Source: DASYHS01 sp035998295 (GTDB lineage: Bacteria; Pseudomonadota; Alphaproteobacteria; Azospirillales; Azospirillaceae). From it: a stretch of DNA of 19,004 bases. Position numbers and translations under genes: made by a program. The notes under the pieces are model-generated. The model worked only from the letters and a program-made list of their open reading frames with translations, was not told where the DNA came from and did no database searches. Location of the stretch: the NCBI RefSeq assembly GCF_035998295.1, contig NZ_DASYHS010000186.1, forward strand, positions 1-19,004. The letters run 5' to 3'. Shown piece by piece: positions 1 to 6,503 of the stretch. Numbering within the stretch: the first letter of the stretch is position 1; the number at the start of each line of letters is the position of its first letter.

Positions 1-311
1 TCGAAGCGCCACCGGTGGGCCAGCAGGCGAGCGGCGGCGGGGAACTGCCCCTGCTCGACCAGCTTGCCGTACAGCTCGTCGTGCTGCCGGCGCATCTGCT
101 CGACGAGGGCCTCGTGCCGGTTCTCCTCCTCGGCGGACAGCGCGACAAGGCGGGCCCGGACGTCCGCGCGCGCCCACGGCGCCGAACCGGGCGCGCAGCC
201 GGCGCGGCGCGCGGCCTCGGCCAGGGGCGCGCCCCGCGCGGCGATGCGGCAGAACAGCTCGATGCTCGGTGCCAGCGGCTGGGCGTCGGGCGCGGCGGCG
301 GTAGCGGCCAT
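1..311 (-). CDS. Unrecognised protein, 5' part only (runs off the left edge)
   Basis: An open frame on the minus strand begins at ATG 311 and continues past base 1; 103 residues are visible. The N-terminus is Ala/Pro-rich, followed by a segment (about residues 15-45) with a helical, HTH-like pattern, LFCRIAARGAPLAEAARRAG. A charged helical stretch comes next (EEENRHEALVEQMRRQHDELYGKLVEQ) and then AARLLAHRWRF. The start is supported by AGGAGG (plus-strand cctcct at 319-324) seven bases upstream and by a good promoter at 344-372. I do not recognise the family. The pattern recalls small DNA-binding or terminase-small-subunit-like proteins, but this is not strong enough to name it. It is transcribed away from the acetyltransferase gene. 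I am fairly sure it is a gene and have no call on function. Confidence 0.7.
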   Translation of the reverse strand, partial: MAATAAAPDAQPLAPSIELFCRIAARGAPLAEAARRAGCAPGSAPWARADVRARLVALSAEEENRHEALVEQMRRQHDELYGKLVEQGQFPAAARLLAHRWRF

Positions 312-343
312 GGGATGTCCTCCTCGTTCCGGTAGAAGGAACA

Positions 344-372
344 ATATGAGAACATATGCCGACTACAGTCAA
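344..372 (-). promoter_or_regulatory. Sigma70-type promoter for the leftmost minus-strand gene
   Basis: Read on the minus strand, TTGACT (367-372) is followed after exactly 17 bases by TCATAT (344-349). This is close to the sigma70 consensus and stands out because the area is the most AT-rich nearby. The start codon at 311 lies about 33 bases beyond the -10 box, with AGGAGG between. The same 141-base intergenic region must also hold the promoter of the divergent acetyltransferase gene, for which I see no clear boxes. Confidence 0.6.
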
Positions 373-452
373 GAGGCGTGAATATCCCCTCCCACAAGCT
401 CGGGAGAAGAGGTATTCAACCGGATGGGGATCGCGGTGATCGGAGGCGAGGC

Positions 453-1250
453 ATGTCCGGATTCGAGGTGAGTCGTACCGAACTCGCCGCCCAACTCCGC
501 ACCCTCGGCGTCCGCCGCGGCGGGGTGCTGCTCGTCCATGCCTCGTTCCGGGCCGTGCGGCCGGTCGAGGGCGGGCCGCACGGCCTGATCGCGGCGCTGG
601 GCGATGCGCTCGGCCCCGACGGCACGCTGGTCATGCCGTCCTGGACGGGTGACGACGACGCGCCGTTCGACCCGGCGACGACGCCGGCGGCGGAGGATCT
701 CGGCGTCCTCGCGCAGACGTTTCGGCGCCTGCCCGGCGTCCTGCGCAGCGACCACCCCTTCGCCTGCGCCGCCCTCGGCCCCGCGGCGGCGCGGGTCGTC
801 GACACGCCCCTGCCGCTGCCGCCCGCGGCACCCGAAGGCCCGATCGGCCGCGTCCATGGACTGGACGGCCAGGTGCTCCTGCTCGGCGTCGGGCACGACG
901 CCGACACGACCCTCCATCTCGCGGAACTGCTGGCGCGCGTCCCCTACGGCGTGCCGAAGCACTGCACGACCCTGCGCGACGGGCGCGCCGTGCGGGTCGA
1001 CTACCGCGAGAACGACCATTGCTGTCAGCGCTTCGCGCTCGCCGACGGCTGGCTGCGCGCACGCGGCCTCCAGGCCGAGGGACGCGTCGGGCATGCGCAT
1101 GCCCGGCTCTTGCGCGCGCGGGACGTCGTCGCCGTTGCGCTGGAAGCGCTCGCCCGCGACCCGCTCCTGTTCCTGCACCCGCCCGGGGAGGGATGCGAAG
1201 AATGCGACGAGGCCCGGCGGAGCGTGGACCCGGCGGCGGTCGCGACGTAA
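453..1250 (+). CDS. AAC(3)-family N-acetyltransferase (aminoglycoside 3-N-acetyltransferase-like)
   Basis: The 265-residue protein fits the size of the antibiotic acetyltransferase AAC(3)/YokD family, which transfers acetyl from acetyl-CoA to an amino group. Family hallmarks appear in order: the LLVHASFRAVRPVEGG segment near the N-terminus, GTLVMPSW, the FDPATTP and RSDHPF loops, EGPIGRVHGLDGQVLLLGVGHDADTTLHLAEL around the active site, and the C-terminal GCEECDEAR tail. I chose ATG 453 because GGAGG (442-446) lies six bases upstream; an in-frame ATG at 378 would add 25 residues of poor quality. The gene stands 42 bases before an iclR-type gene on the same strand. No integron or transposon adjoins it and its composition matches its neighbours, so it looks resident. 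Members of this family often do not confer aminoglycoside resistance, so the substrate is open. Confidence 0.88.
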   Translation: MSGFEVSRTELAAQLRTLGVRRGGVLLVHASFRAVRPVEGGPHGLIAALGDALGPDGTLVMPSWTGDDDAPFDPATTPAAEDLGVLAQTFRRLPGVLRSDHPFACAALGPAAARVVDTPLPLPPAAPEGPIGRVHGLDGQVLLLGVGHDADTTLHLAELLARVPYGVPKHCTTLRDGRAVRVDYRENDHCCQRFALADGWLRARGLQAEGRVGHAHARLLRARDVVAVALEALARDPLLFLHPPGEGCEECDEARRSVDPAAVAT

Positions 1251-1292
1251 TCTGATGGCTCGACGGACCGGAACCCCACGGAACAGGCGACG

Positions 1293-2108
1293 ATGGCATC
1301 GGATTCTCAGCGCGGCGTGCGCACCGTCGAAGTCTCCTGCCGGCTGCTGGCGATCCTGGCGGACGCGCCGCAGCCCCTGATGCTGCGCGACGTCGCCCGC
1401 CTCGCCGAGCTGACGCCCGGGCAGGCGCACGCGCATCTGGTCAGCCTGCGCAAGATGGACATGGTCGAGCAGGACGCCGACACCGGCCGCTATCGGCTCG
1501 GGCCGTTCGCGCTCCATGTCGGCCTCGCCCGGCTGCGGGCGACCGACCCCTACCGCATGGCGGCCGCCGGCGCGCCCGAACTGGCGGAACGGGTCGGGCT
1601 GATGGTCGCGCTGACGGTCTGGGGCACCTACGGGCCGACCATCGTCCTGGTCCAGGAGGCGGGCCACCAGATCCACGCCAACGTGCGCGCGGGCGGCGTG
1701 TTCAACGTCGGCGGCACGGCGACGGGCCGGGTCTTCGCCGCCCATCTGCCGCCCAGCATGGTGATCCCCGTGCTGGAGCACGACATCGAGCGCGCGAAGG
1801 TGCAGAGCGGCTCGGCGCATCGCAGCCGCGAGGCGTTCGAGGCCGAGATCAAGGGCATCCGGCGGACCGGCTTCGCCACGACCCTCGACAAGCCCGTCCC
1901 CGGCATCAGCGCCGCCGCCGCCCCGGTCTTCGACCATGGCGGCCGCATGCAGCTCGCCGTCACCCTGATCGGGCCGACCGAGAGCATCGACATCACCGCC
2001 GACGGCCCCCATGTCCGTACCCTGCTCGACTTCACGCGCGGGCTCAGCCGCAAGCTGGGCTGGCGCGGGCCGGTCGCCGACCGGCCCGCCGTCGAGATGG
2101 CGCAGTAG
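1293..2108 (+). CDS. IclR-family transcriptional regulator
   Basis: The 271-residue protein has an N-terminal winged helix (about residues 8-70; VRTVEVSCRLLAILADAPQP, then LRDVARLAELTPGQAHAHLVSL, then a beta-wing ending GRYRLGPFALHVG). A C-terminal IclR effector domain follows (about 85-255), including GVFNVGGTATGRVFAAHLPP, RRTGFATTLDKPVPGISAAAAPVFD and a final AVTLIGPTESID strand. IclR proteins bind small organic acids or aromatics through this domain and control nearby catabolic operons. It converges on the flavoprotein/SDR pair (36-base gap). The natural target is the divergent region at 4658-4800, where a perfect inverted repeat lies. That link is inferred from position and site symmetry. 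The ribosome-binding site is weak (AGGCG). It may be co-transcribed with the acetyltransferase gene. Confidence 0.92.
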   Translation: MASDSQRGVRTVEVSCRLLAILADAPQPLMLRDVARLAELTPGQAHAHLVSLRKMDMVEQDADTGRYRLGPFALHVGLARLRATDPYRMAAAGAPELAERVGLMVALTVWGTYGPTIVLVQEAGHQIHANVRAGGVFNVGGTATGRVFAAHLPPSMVIPVLEHDIERAKVQSGSAHRSREAFEAEIKGIRRTGFATTLDKPVPGISAAAAPVFDHGGRMQLAVTLIGPTESIDITADGPHVRTLLDFTRGLSRKLGWRGPVADRPAVEMAQ

Positions 2109-2144
2109 GGCGTCCGCGGTCCGTCCTGAAACGCTCCCGGTCCT

Positions 2145-3881
2145 TCAGCCGATCCGCCCCGCGGCATGGCGCGCGGCGATGTAGCCGAAGGTCATCGCCG
2201 GGCCCAGCGTGATGCCGCCGCCGGGATAGTTGCCGCCCATGATGCTGCCCATGTCGTTGCCGACGGCGTACAGCCCGTCGATCGGGCTGCCGTCCTGCGC
2301 GCGCAGCACGCGGGCGTAGCGGTCTGTCCTCAGCCCGGCGAAGGTGCCGAGGTCGCCGACCACCACCTTGACCGCGTAGAACGGTCCCTGCTCGACCGGG
2401 GCCACGCAGGGGTTCGGCTGGTGGTCGGGATCGCCGAGCGAGCGGTTGTAGGACGTGCTGCCCTTGTGGAACTCCGGGTCCTCGCCGCGGCGCGCCGGGC
2501 CGTTGAAGGCGTCGAGCGTGGCGCGGAACGCGGCCGGGTCGAAGCCGGCATTGCGCGCCAGCTCCTCCGGCGTGTCCCCGCGCACGAGGTAGCCGGACTT
2601 CAGGTACGGGCGCAGCGGCAGTGGTGCCGGCTTGGCGAAGCCCAGGCCGTAGCGCCGGATCGTCTTGTGGTCGCAGACGAACCAGCCGCAGACCTCGCCC
2701 GGGTCGGACGCATCGTAGGAGGCGCGCATCGCCTGGACGAAGTCGTGGTAGCTGTTCGCCTCGTTGACGAACCGCCGTCCGTGCCGGTTGACCGCGATCA
2801 CGCCGGGCTTGGAGCGGTCGACGAAATGCGGGAACACGCCGAAGCTGCCGTCACGCCGCGGCACCTGCGACACCGGGACCCAGGCCGCCGCGTTCGGCAG
2901 CTCCGACTGGCCGCGCCCGCCCACGGCCTCGCCCAGACGCAGCCCGTCGCCGGTGTTGGTCTCCGGCGCCGGGGTGTAGTGCTCGCGCCCGGTCGGCGCG
3001 TGCGGGAACAGCCGGCGGCGCCGGTCCAGGTCCCAGGGGAAGCCGCCGGCGGCCAGCACGACGCCCCGGCGCGCCCGCACCCGGACCTCTCCGTCCGGCT
3101 TCGCGATCACGGCCCCCACGACCCGGCCGTCCTCGACCAGCAGCTCCTTCGCGGGGGACGACAGCCAGATCGGCACGCCCAGGTCGAAGGCCGACTTGGC
3201 GAGGCGCCCGGCGAGCGCGTTGCCGTTGGTCAGCCGCATGCCCCGGCCATGGAGCAGCCGGTCGCTGCCGTAGCGCGCCAGCAGCCGTGCGACGAACGCC
3301 ATCGAGACCGGCGAGCGGGTGACGTTGAAGAAATGCAGCAGTTCCTTGCCCGACCCGATCATCATGCCGAGGAAGGTGATCTCGCGCAGCGGCGGGCGAA
3401 GGTTCTTAACGTTCCCGCCGAGCCCGCGCGCGTCGAACGGCTCGGCGCAGATGGAACGGCCGCCATCCTTCCCGCCGGGGGCGTCGGGATGGTAGTCGGC
3501 GAAGGTCGGGCCGAGCACGAAGCGCACGGAGGTGTTCTTCTCGAAGAAGTCGACCATCTCCGGCCCGGCGTCGAGGAAGGCGTCGACCCGGTCCGGGTCG
3601 AAATGGTTGCCGGCCTCGTGCTGGAGGTAGGTCCGCGCCTCCTCCTTGCTGTCCTGGAACCCGGCGTCGCGGGCATGCCGGTTGCCCGGTATCCACAGCC
3701 ACCCGCCCGAGCGCGCGGTGGTCCCGCCGAACACCGGCGCCTTCTCCACCACCAGCACGTCGAGGCCGGCGATCGCGGCGGTGACGGCCGTCGACAGCCC
3801 TCCCGCCCCCGTGCCGACCACCAGCAGGTCGCAGTCGTGGACGCGGGGCGCGTCCGTCGTGTCCATCGGGGTATTGGTCAT
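2145..3881 (-). CDS. FAD-dependent oxidoreductase, KstD / fumarate-reductase flavoprotein-like
   Basis: The 578-residue flavoprotein belongs to the succinate dehydrogenase/fumarate reductase flavoprotein superfamily, close to the 3-ketosteroid delta1-dehydrogenase branch. The FAD-binding beta-alpha-beta motif VVGTGAGGLS is at residues 21-30, followed by VVEKAPVFGGTTARSGG. Mid-protein RGVVLAAGGF is typical, as are GPFYAVKVVVGDLGTFAGL and the terminal GNDMGSIMGGNYPGGGITLGPA, which carry the substrate-side tyrosine and the FAD-binding glycines in this family. I chose ATG 3881 (AGGAA about nine bases upstream); the frame is open further upstream only as the shadow of the SDR gene. It lies 20 bases after the SDR stop, so they form one operon. 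It probably introduces a C=C bond next to a carbonyl, or reduces one, in the pathway fed by the divergent TRAP system. A steroid substrate is not shown. Confidence 0.9.
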   Translation of the reverse strand: MTNTPMDTTDAPRVHDCDLLVVGTGAGGLSTAVTAAIAGLDVLVVEKAPVFGGTTARSGGWLWIPGNRHARDAGFQDSKEEARTYLQHEAGNHFDPDRVDAFLDAGPEMVDFFEKNTSVRFVLGPTFADYHPDAPGGKDGGRSICAEPFDARGLGGNVKNLRPPLREITFLGMMIGSGKELLHFFNVTRSPVSMAFVARLLARYGSDRLLHGRGMRLTNGNALAGRLAKSAFDLGVPIWLSSPAKELLVEDGRVVGAVIAKPDGEVRVRARRGVVLAAGGFPWDLDRRRRLFPHAPTGREHYTPAPETNTGDGLRLGEAVGGRGQSELPNAAAWVPVSQVPRRDGSFGVFPHFVDRSKPGVIAVNRHGRRFVNEANSYHDFVQAMRASYDASDPGEVCGWFVCDHKTIRRYGLGFAKPAPLPLRPYLKSGYLVRGDTPEELARNAGFDPAAFRATLDAFNGPARRGEDPEFHKGSTSYNRSLGDPDHQPNPCVAPVEQGPFYAVKVVVGDLGTFAGLRTDRYARVLRAQDGSPIDGLYAVGNDMGSIMGGNYPGGGITLGPAMTFGYIAARHAAGRIG

Positions 3882-3901
3882 GTTCGTACGTTTCCTGCTG
3901 C

Positions 3902-4657
3902 TCAGGCGGCGAGATAGCCGCCGTCCACCGGGAGGATCACTCCGGTGACGTAGCTCGACATCGCGGAGGCGAGGAAGACCACCGGCCCCGCCAGCTCCTC
4001 CGGCTTGCCCACCCGCCCCAGCGGCGTGTGGGCCATGAACCGGCCGAGCGCCTGCGGGTTGGCCCGGGTCGCCTCGGTCATCGGCGTCTCGATGACGCCG
4101 GGCGCGATCGCGTTGACCCGGATGCCGTCCGGCGCCAGCTCGACCGCTAGCGCCTTGGTAAGCTGCGCCACCGCCCCCTTGCTGGCGGCGTAGCCCGACA
4201 CGAGCGGCGCCCCCGTGAAGCTGAGGATCGAGGCCAGGTTCACGATCCGCCCGCCGGTGGAGCGGAGCTGGTCGAGGAAGGCGAGGCAGGCGTTGCGGGC
4301 GCCGGTCACGTTGACGCGGAGCACCGCCTCCCAGTCCTCGTCCGTGATCTCGGCGAAGCCGCCGCGCGGCAGGATGCCGGCGTTGTTGACCAGGACCGAG
4401 ACCGGCCCGAGCCGCTGCGCCACGCGTGCCGCCTCCGCGCGGCAGCCCTCCAGGTCCGACACGTCGAGCCGGGCGGAATGGGCGTCCCGCTCGGAAAGCC
4501 CGGCGCAGCGCCGCGCCGTCTCGGCCGCCCCCTCCCCATCCAGGTCGAAGGCGGCGACCGCCGCCCCCTGCGCGGCGAGCCCGAAGGCGATCGCCCGGCC
4601 GTTGCCCCGGGCGGCGCCGGTCACGACGGCCACGTCGCCCGTCAGAAGTCCCTGCAT
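3902..4657 (-). CDS. SDR-family oxidoreductase (FabG-like)
   Basis: The 251-residue protein is a classical short-chain dehydrogenase using NAD(P)H. The cofactor motif TGAARGNGRAIA is near residues 13-24, VNNAG near 90, and the catalytic Ser-Tyr-Lys set appears as NLASILS with YAASKGA. It ends with IAPGVIETPM and the C-terminal VTGVILPVDGGY expected of FabG-like enzymes. I chose ATG 4657 because the cofactor strand then starts at the usual distance. The longer ATG at 4699 would place the start codon inside the palindrome at 4681-4700. A weak GGGG lies upstream. First gene of the minus-strand operon with the flavoprotein. It probably oxidises an alcohol or reduces a ketone in the same pathway. 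Confidence 0.92.
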   Translation of the reverse strand: MQGLLTGDVAVVTGAARGNGRAIAFGLAAQGAAVAAFDLDGEGAAETARRCAGLSERDAHSARLDVSDLEGCRAEAARVAQRLGPVSVLVNNAGILPRGGFAEITDEDWEAVLRVNVTGARNACLAFLDQLRSTGGRIVNLASILSFTGAPLVSGYAASKGAVAQLTKALAVELAPDGIRVNAIAPGVIETPMTEATRANPQALGRFMAHTPLGRVGKPEELAGPVVFLASAMSSYVTGVILPVDGGYLAA

Positions 4658-4680
4658 CTCGCGATCCCCAAAATTCGTCC

Positions 4681-4700
4681 ATTGCGAACGCATTCGCAAT
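4681..4700. promoter_or_regulatory. Perfect inverted repeat, likely operator of the IclR protein
   Basis: The 20 bases ATTGCGAACGCATTCGCAAT consist of two perfect 8-base arms (ATTGCGAA and TTCGCAAT) around CGCA. The site covers the -35 box of the plus-strand promoter at 4682-4710 and lies 24 bases before the SDR start codon, so one bound dimer could control both directions. A looser, similar arrangement (GCAA-N8-TTGC) lies at about 4727-4742. Assignment to the IclR product at 1293-2108 is inference: it is the only regulator gene in this module. Confidence 0.6.
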
Positions 4701-4710
4701 GAAGTCTAAT
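4682..4710 (+). promoter_or_regulatory. Sigma70-type promoter of the first TRAP operon
   Basis: TTGCGA (4682-4687) and TCTAAT (4705-4710) are separated by 17 bases; the -10 box matches consensus at five of six positions. Transcription would start near 4717, giving a leader of about 84 bases before the dctP start at 4801. The -35 box lies within the inverted repeat, which suggests repression by occlusion or activator control at that site. Confidence 0.5.
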
Positions 4711-4800
4711 GGGAACGCCGGCTGACGCAACAAGTCTATTGCATCGCGGCCAGTCGGGAACGAAACGAACAAACCGACCCCTATCGGGAGGGAGCGAGAG

Positions 4801-5829
4801 ATGAGACGCGCATTCCTGGCGGCGACGGCCGCCCTGGCCCTGACGGCGGGCGCCGCGCAGGCCGAGAGCTACGACCTCCAGAGCACCTTCGGCCTCCAGG
4901 TCCCCTCGATCGGCCCGAGCCCGGTACGCTGGGCGGACAATGTCCGGCTGATGACGAAGGGCGAGGTCGACGTCACGGTCCACGGCGCCGGCGAGTTCGT
5001 GCCACCCTTCGAGGTGTTCGGGGCGGTCAGCAGCGGCGCGATCCCGATGGGCTTCGACTGGATCGGCTACTGGGCCGACAGCATCCCGGTCGCCAACCTC
5101 GTCGGCTCGATGCCGTTCGGGCCGGACCCGATGCTGTTCCTGGGCTGGATGTTCCAGGGCGGCGGGCTGGAGATCATCCAGAAGGCCTACGATCCCCACA
5201 ACGTCAAGGTGATCCCCTGCCATCTCGTCGTGCCCGAGGCCGGCGGCTGGTTCAACAAGGAGATCAACACGGCCGCGGACCTCCAGGGCCTCAACATGCG
5301 GATCGCCGGGCTCGGGGCCAAGGCGATGGCGCGGCTCGGCGCGAACACGCAGCTCGTCCCCGCGGGCGAGATCTACGTCTCGCTGGAGCGCGGGCGGATC
5401 GACGCGACCGAGTTCTCGGCCCCGCAGCTCGACATCGGCTTCGGCTTCCAGCAGATCGCCAAGAACTACTACTTCCCGGGCTGGCACCAGCCCGCGAGCT
5501 GGGACTCGATCATCATCAACATGGACGTCTGGAACTCGATCTCGCCCGACAACCAGAAGATCATGACCGAGGCGTGCCACGCCAACATCACCTACAACCT
5601 CTACGACCAGATGAACGCGCAGATCGAGGCGCTGGAGAAGATCGAGGCGGCCGGCGTCCAGGTGCGCCGCTTCCCCGACGAGGTGCTCTCCGCGATGAGG
5701 CAGGCCTCGGCCGAGGTCCTGCAGGAAGAGGCGGCCAAGGACCCGCTGTTCAAGGAGGCCTACGAGTCGATCCAGGCCTATAGTGAGCGCGTCGGCCGCT
5801 GGAGCGACCTGCAGCAGCTGCCGCGCTGA
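4801..5829 (+). CDS. dctP: TRAP transporter solute-binding protein (DctP/TakP-like)
   Basis: The 342-residue periplasmic binding protein has a clear signal peptide, MRRAFLAATAALALTAGAAQA, with cleavage after residue 21. The family arginine that clamps the solute carboxylate lies in LQGLNMRIAGLGAKAMARLG. The hinge region PAGEIYVSLERGRIDATEFSAP followed by AKNYYFPGWHQPAS resembles the TakP (2-oxo acid) branch, where the corresponding stretch reads DATEW. That hints at a monocarboxylic or keto-acid ligand but does not prove it. GGGAGGGAG before ATG 4801 is a strong ribosome-binding site. First gene of dctP-dctQ-dctM, divergent from the SDR/flavoprotein operon whose substrate it probably captures. 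A strong hairpin follows the stop codon. Confidence 0.92.
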   Translation: MRRAFLAATAALALTAGAAQAESYDLQSTFGLQVPSIGPSPVRWADNVRLMTKGEVDVTVHGAGEFVPPFEVFGAVSSGAIPMGFDWIGYWADSIPVANLVGSMPFGPDPMLFLGWMFQGGGLEIIQKAYDPHNVKVIPCHLVVPEAGGWFNKEINTAADLQGLNMRIAGLGAKAMARLGANTQLVPAGEIYVSLERGRIDATEFSAPQLDIGFGFQQIAKNYYFPGWHQPASWDSIIINMDVWNSISPDNQKIMTEACHANITYNLYDQMNAQIEALEKIEAAGVQVRRFPDEVLSAMRQASAEVLQEEAAKDPLFKEAYESIQAYSERVGRWSDLQQLPR

Positions 5830-5834
5830 CGCGT

Positions 5835-5880
5835 CCGGCGTCACGCCGGCGGGCCGGCCGGTCCCCGCGACCGGCCGGCC
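5835..5880 (+). promoter_or_regulatory. Two consecutive stem-loops between dctP and dctQ
   Basis: Right after the dctP stop, CCGGCG-TCA-CGCCGG (5835-5849) can form a small hairpin. Next, GGCCGGCCGGTC and its exact complement GACCGGCCGGCC (5852-5863 and 5869-5880) enclose the five-base loop CCCGC. The perfect 12-bp G+C stem lacks a following T run, so it is more likely an mRNA-stabilising or partly terminating element than a full terminator. Such elements commonly leave the binding protein more abundant than its membrane partners. Confidence 0.65.
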
Positions 5881-5911
5881 GCAGCCCTTCCCCAACCCGG
5901 AGACCCGTGCC

Positions 5912-6499
5912 TTGTCGTTCGCGTCGTCACTCGTCAGGGCGTGCTCGGCCGTCGAAGACGCCTGCGCCGCCTTCGGCCGGGCCGCCGCCTGGCTGCTGGT
6001 TCCCCTCGTCGCCGCCGTCACCCTGACCGTCGTGGCGGCCCAGTTGCGCCTGAACGTCCTGCTCGACTGGGGGACGCCCCTGCCGCTCCTGGGCGAGCGG
6101 CTGACCGGGAACGGGCTGCTCGACGTCCAATGGCATCTGTTCCTCGTCCTCACCCTGCTGGGCGGCGCCTACGCGCTGCGCACCGACGCCCATGTCAGCG
6201 TCGACGTGCTGGCGGCACGCTTCGGCCCGCGGACGAAGGCGCTGGTCCGGTTCGCCGGCGACCTGCTGTTCCTGGTCCCGTTCTGCGCGCTGATGACCTG
6301 GTTCTCCTACGACTTCGCGGTCCGGGCCTTCGTCAGCGGCGAGGCGTCGAGCTATGGCGGGCTGGTCGACCGCTGGATCATCAAGGCCGTGCTGCCGCTG
6401 GGGTTCGGGCTGCTGACGCTGATGGGGGCCGCGCGCGCGGTCCGCTCCGCGGTCGAGGCCTGGCGGCCGGACGCCGCGCCGTCCGAAACGGGGAACTGA
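5912..6499 (+). CDS. dctQ: TRAP transporter small permease (DctQ)
   Basis: The 195-residue protein has four hydrophobic segments typical of DctQ: WLLVPLVAAVTLTVVAAQL, a second around VQWHLFLVLTLLGGAYAL, a third LLFLVPFCALMTWFSY and a fourth IIKAVLPLGFGLLTLMGAA. The DAHVSVDVL motif after helix two is the family signature (HVRVDVL-like). I chose the TTG at 5912 with GGAG (5899-5902) nine bases upstream. An in-frame ATG at 5783 lies inside dctP and would run through the G+C hairpin, encoding a Pro/Arg-rich stretch unlike any DctQ. It forms the membrane complex with DctM, encoded four bases downstream. Confidence 0.87.
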   Translation: MSFASSLVRACSAVEDACAAFGRAAAWLLVPLVAAVTLTVVAAQLRLNVLLDWGTPLPLLGERLTGNGLLDVQWHLFLVLTLLGGAYALRTDAHVSVDVLAARFGPRTKALVRFAGDLLFLVPFCALMTWFSYDFAVRAFVSGEASSYGGLVDRWIIKAVLPLGFGLLTLMGAARAVRSAVEAWRPDAAPSETGN

Positions 6500-6503
6500 A
6501 GGA

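Noticed and set aside
369..2012. Long open frame on the minus strand across the acetyltransferase and iclR genes
   Set aside because: Arg/Gly/Ala-rich translation without domain pattern; it is the antisense shadow of two well-recognised genes in very GC-rich DNA.
2109..2144. Terminator between converging iclR and flavoprotein genes
   Set aside because: I could not find a convincing stem or T-rich tract in these 36 bases.
2166..3917. 583-codon plus-strand frame opposite the flavoprotein
   Set aside because: Same codon-composition artefact; the flavoprotein frame has clear FAD motifs and this one has none.
3882..4772. Extension of the flavoprotein frame upstream to make an 875-residue fusion with the SDR
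   Set aside because: The upstream part is the SDR gene read in the wrong frame; SDR motifs are only in the other frame and an ATG with a ribosome-binding site exists at 3881.
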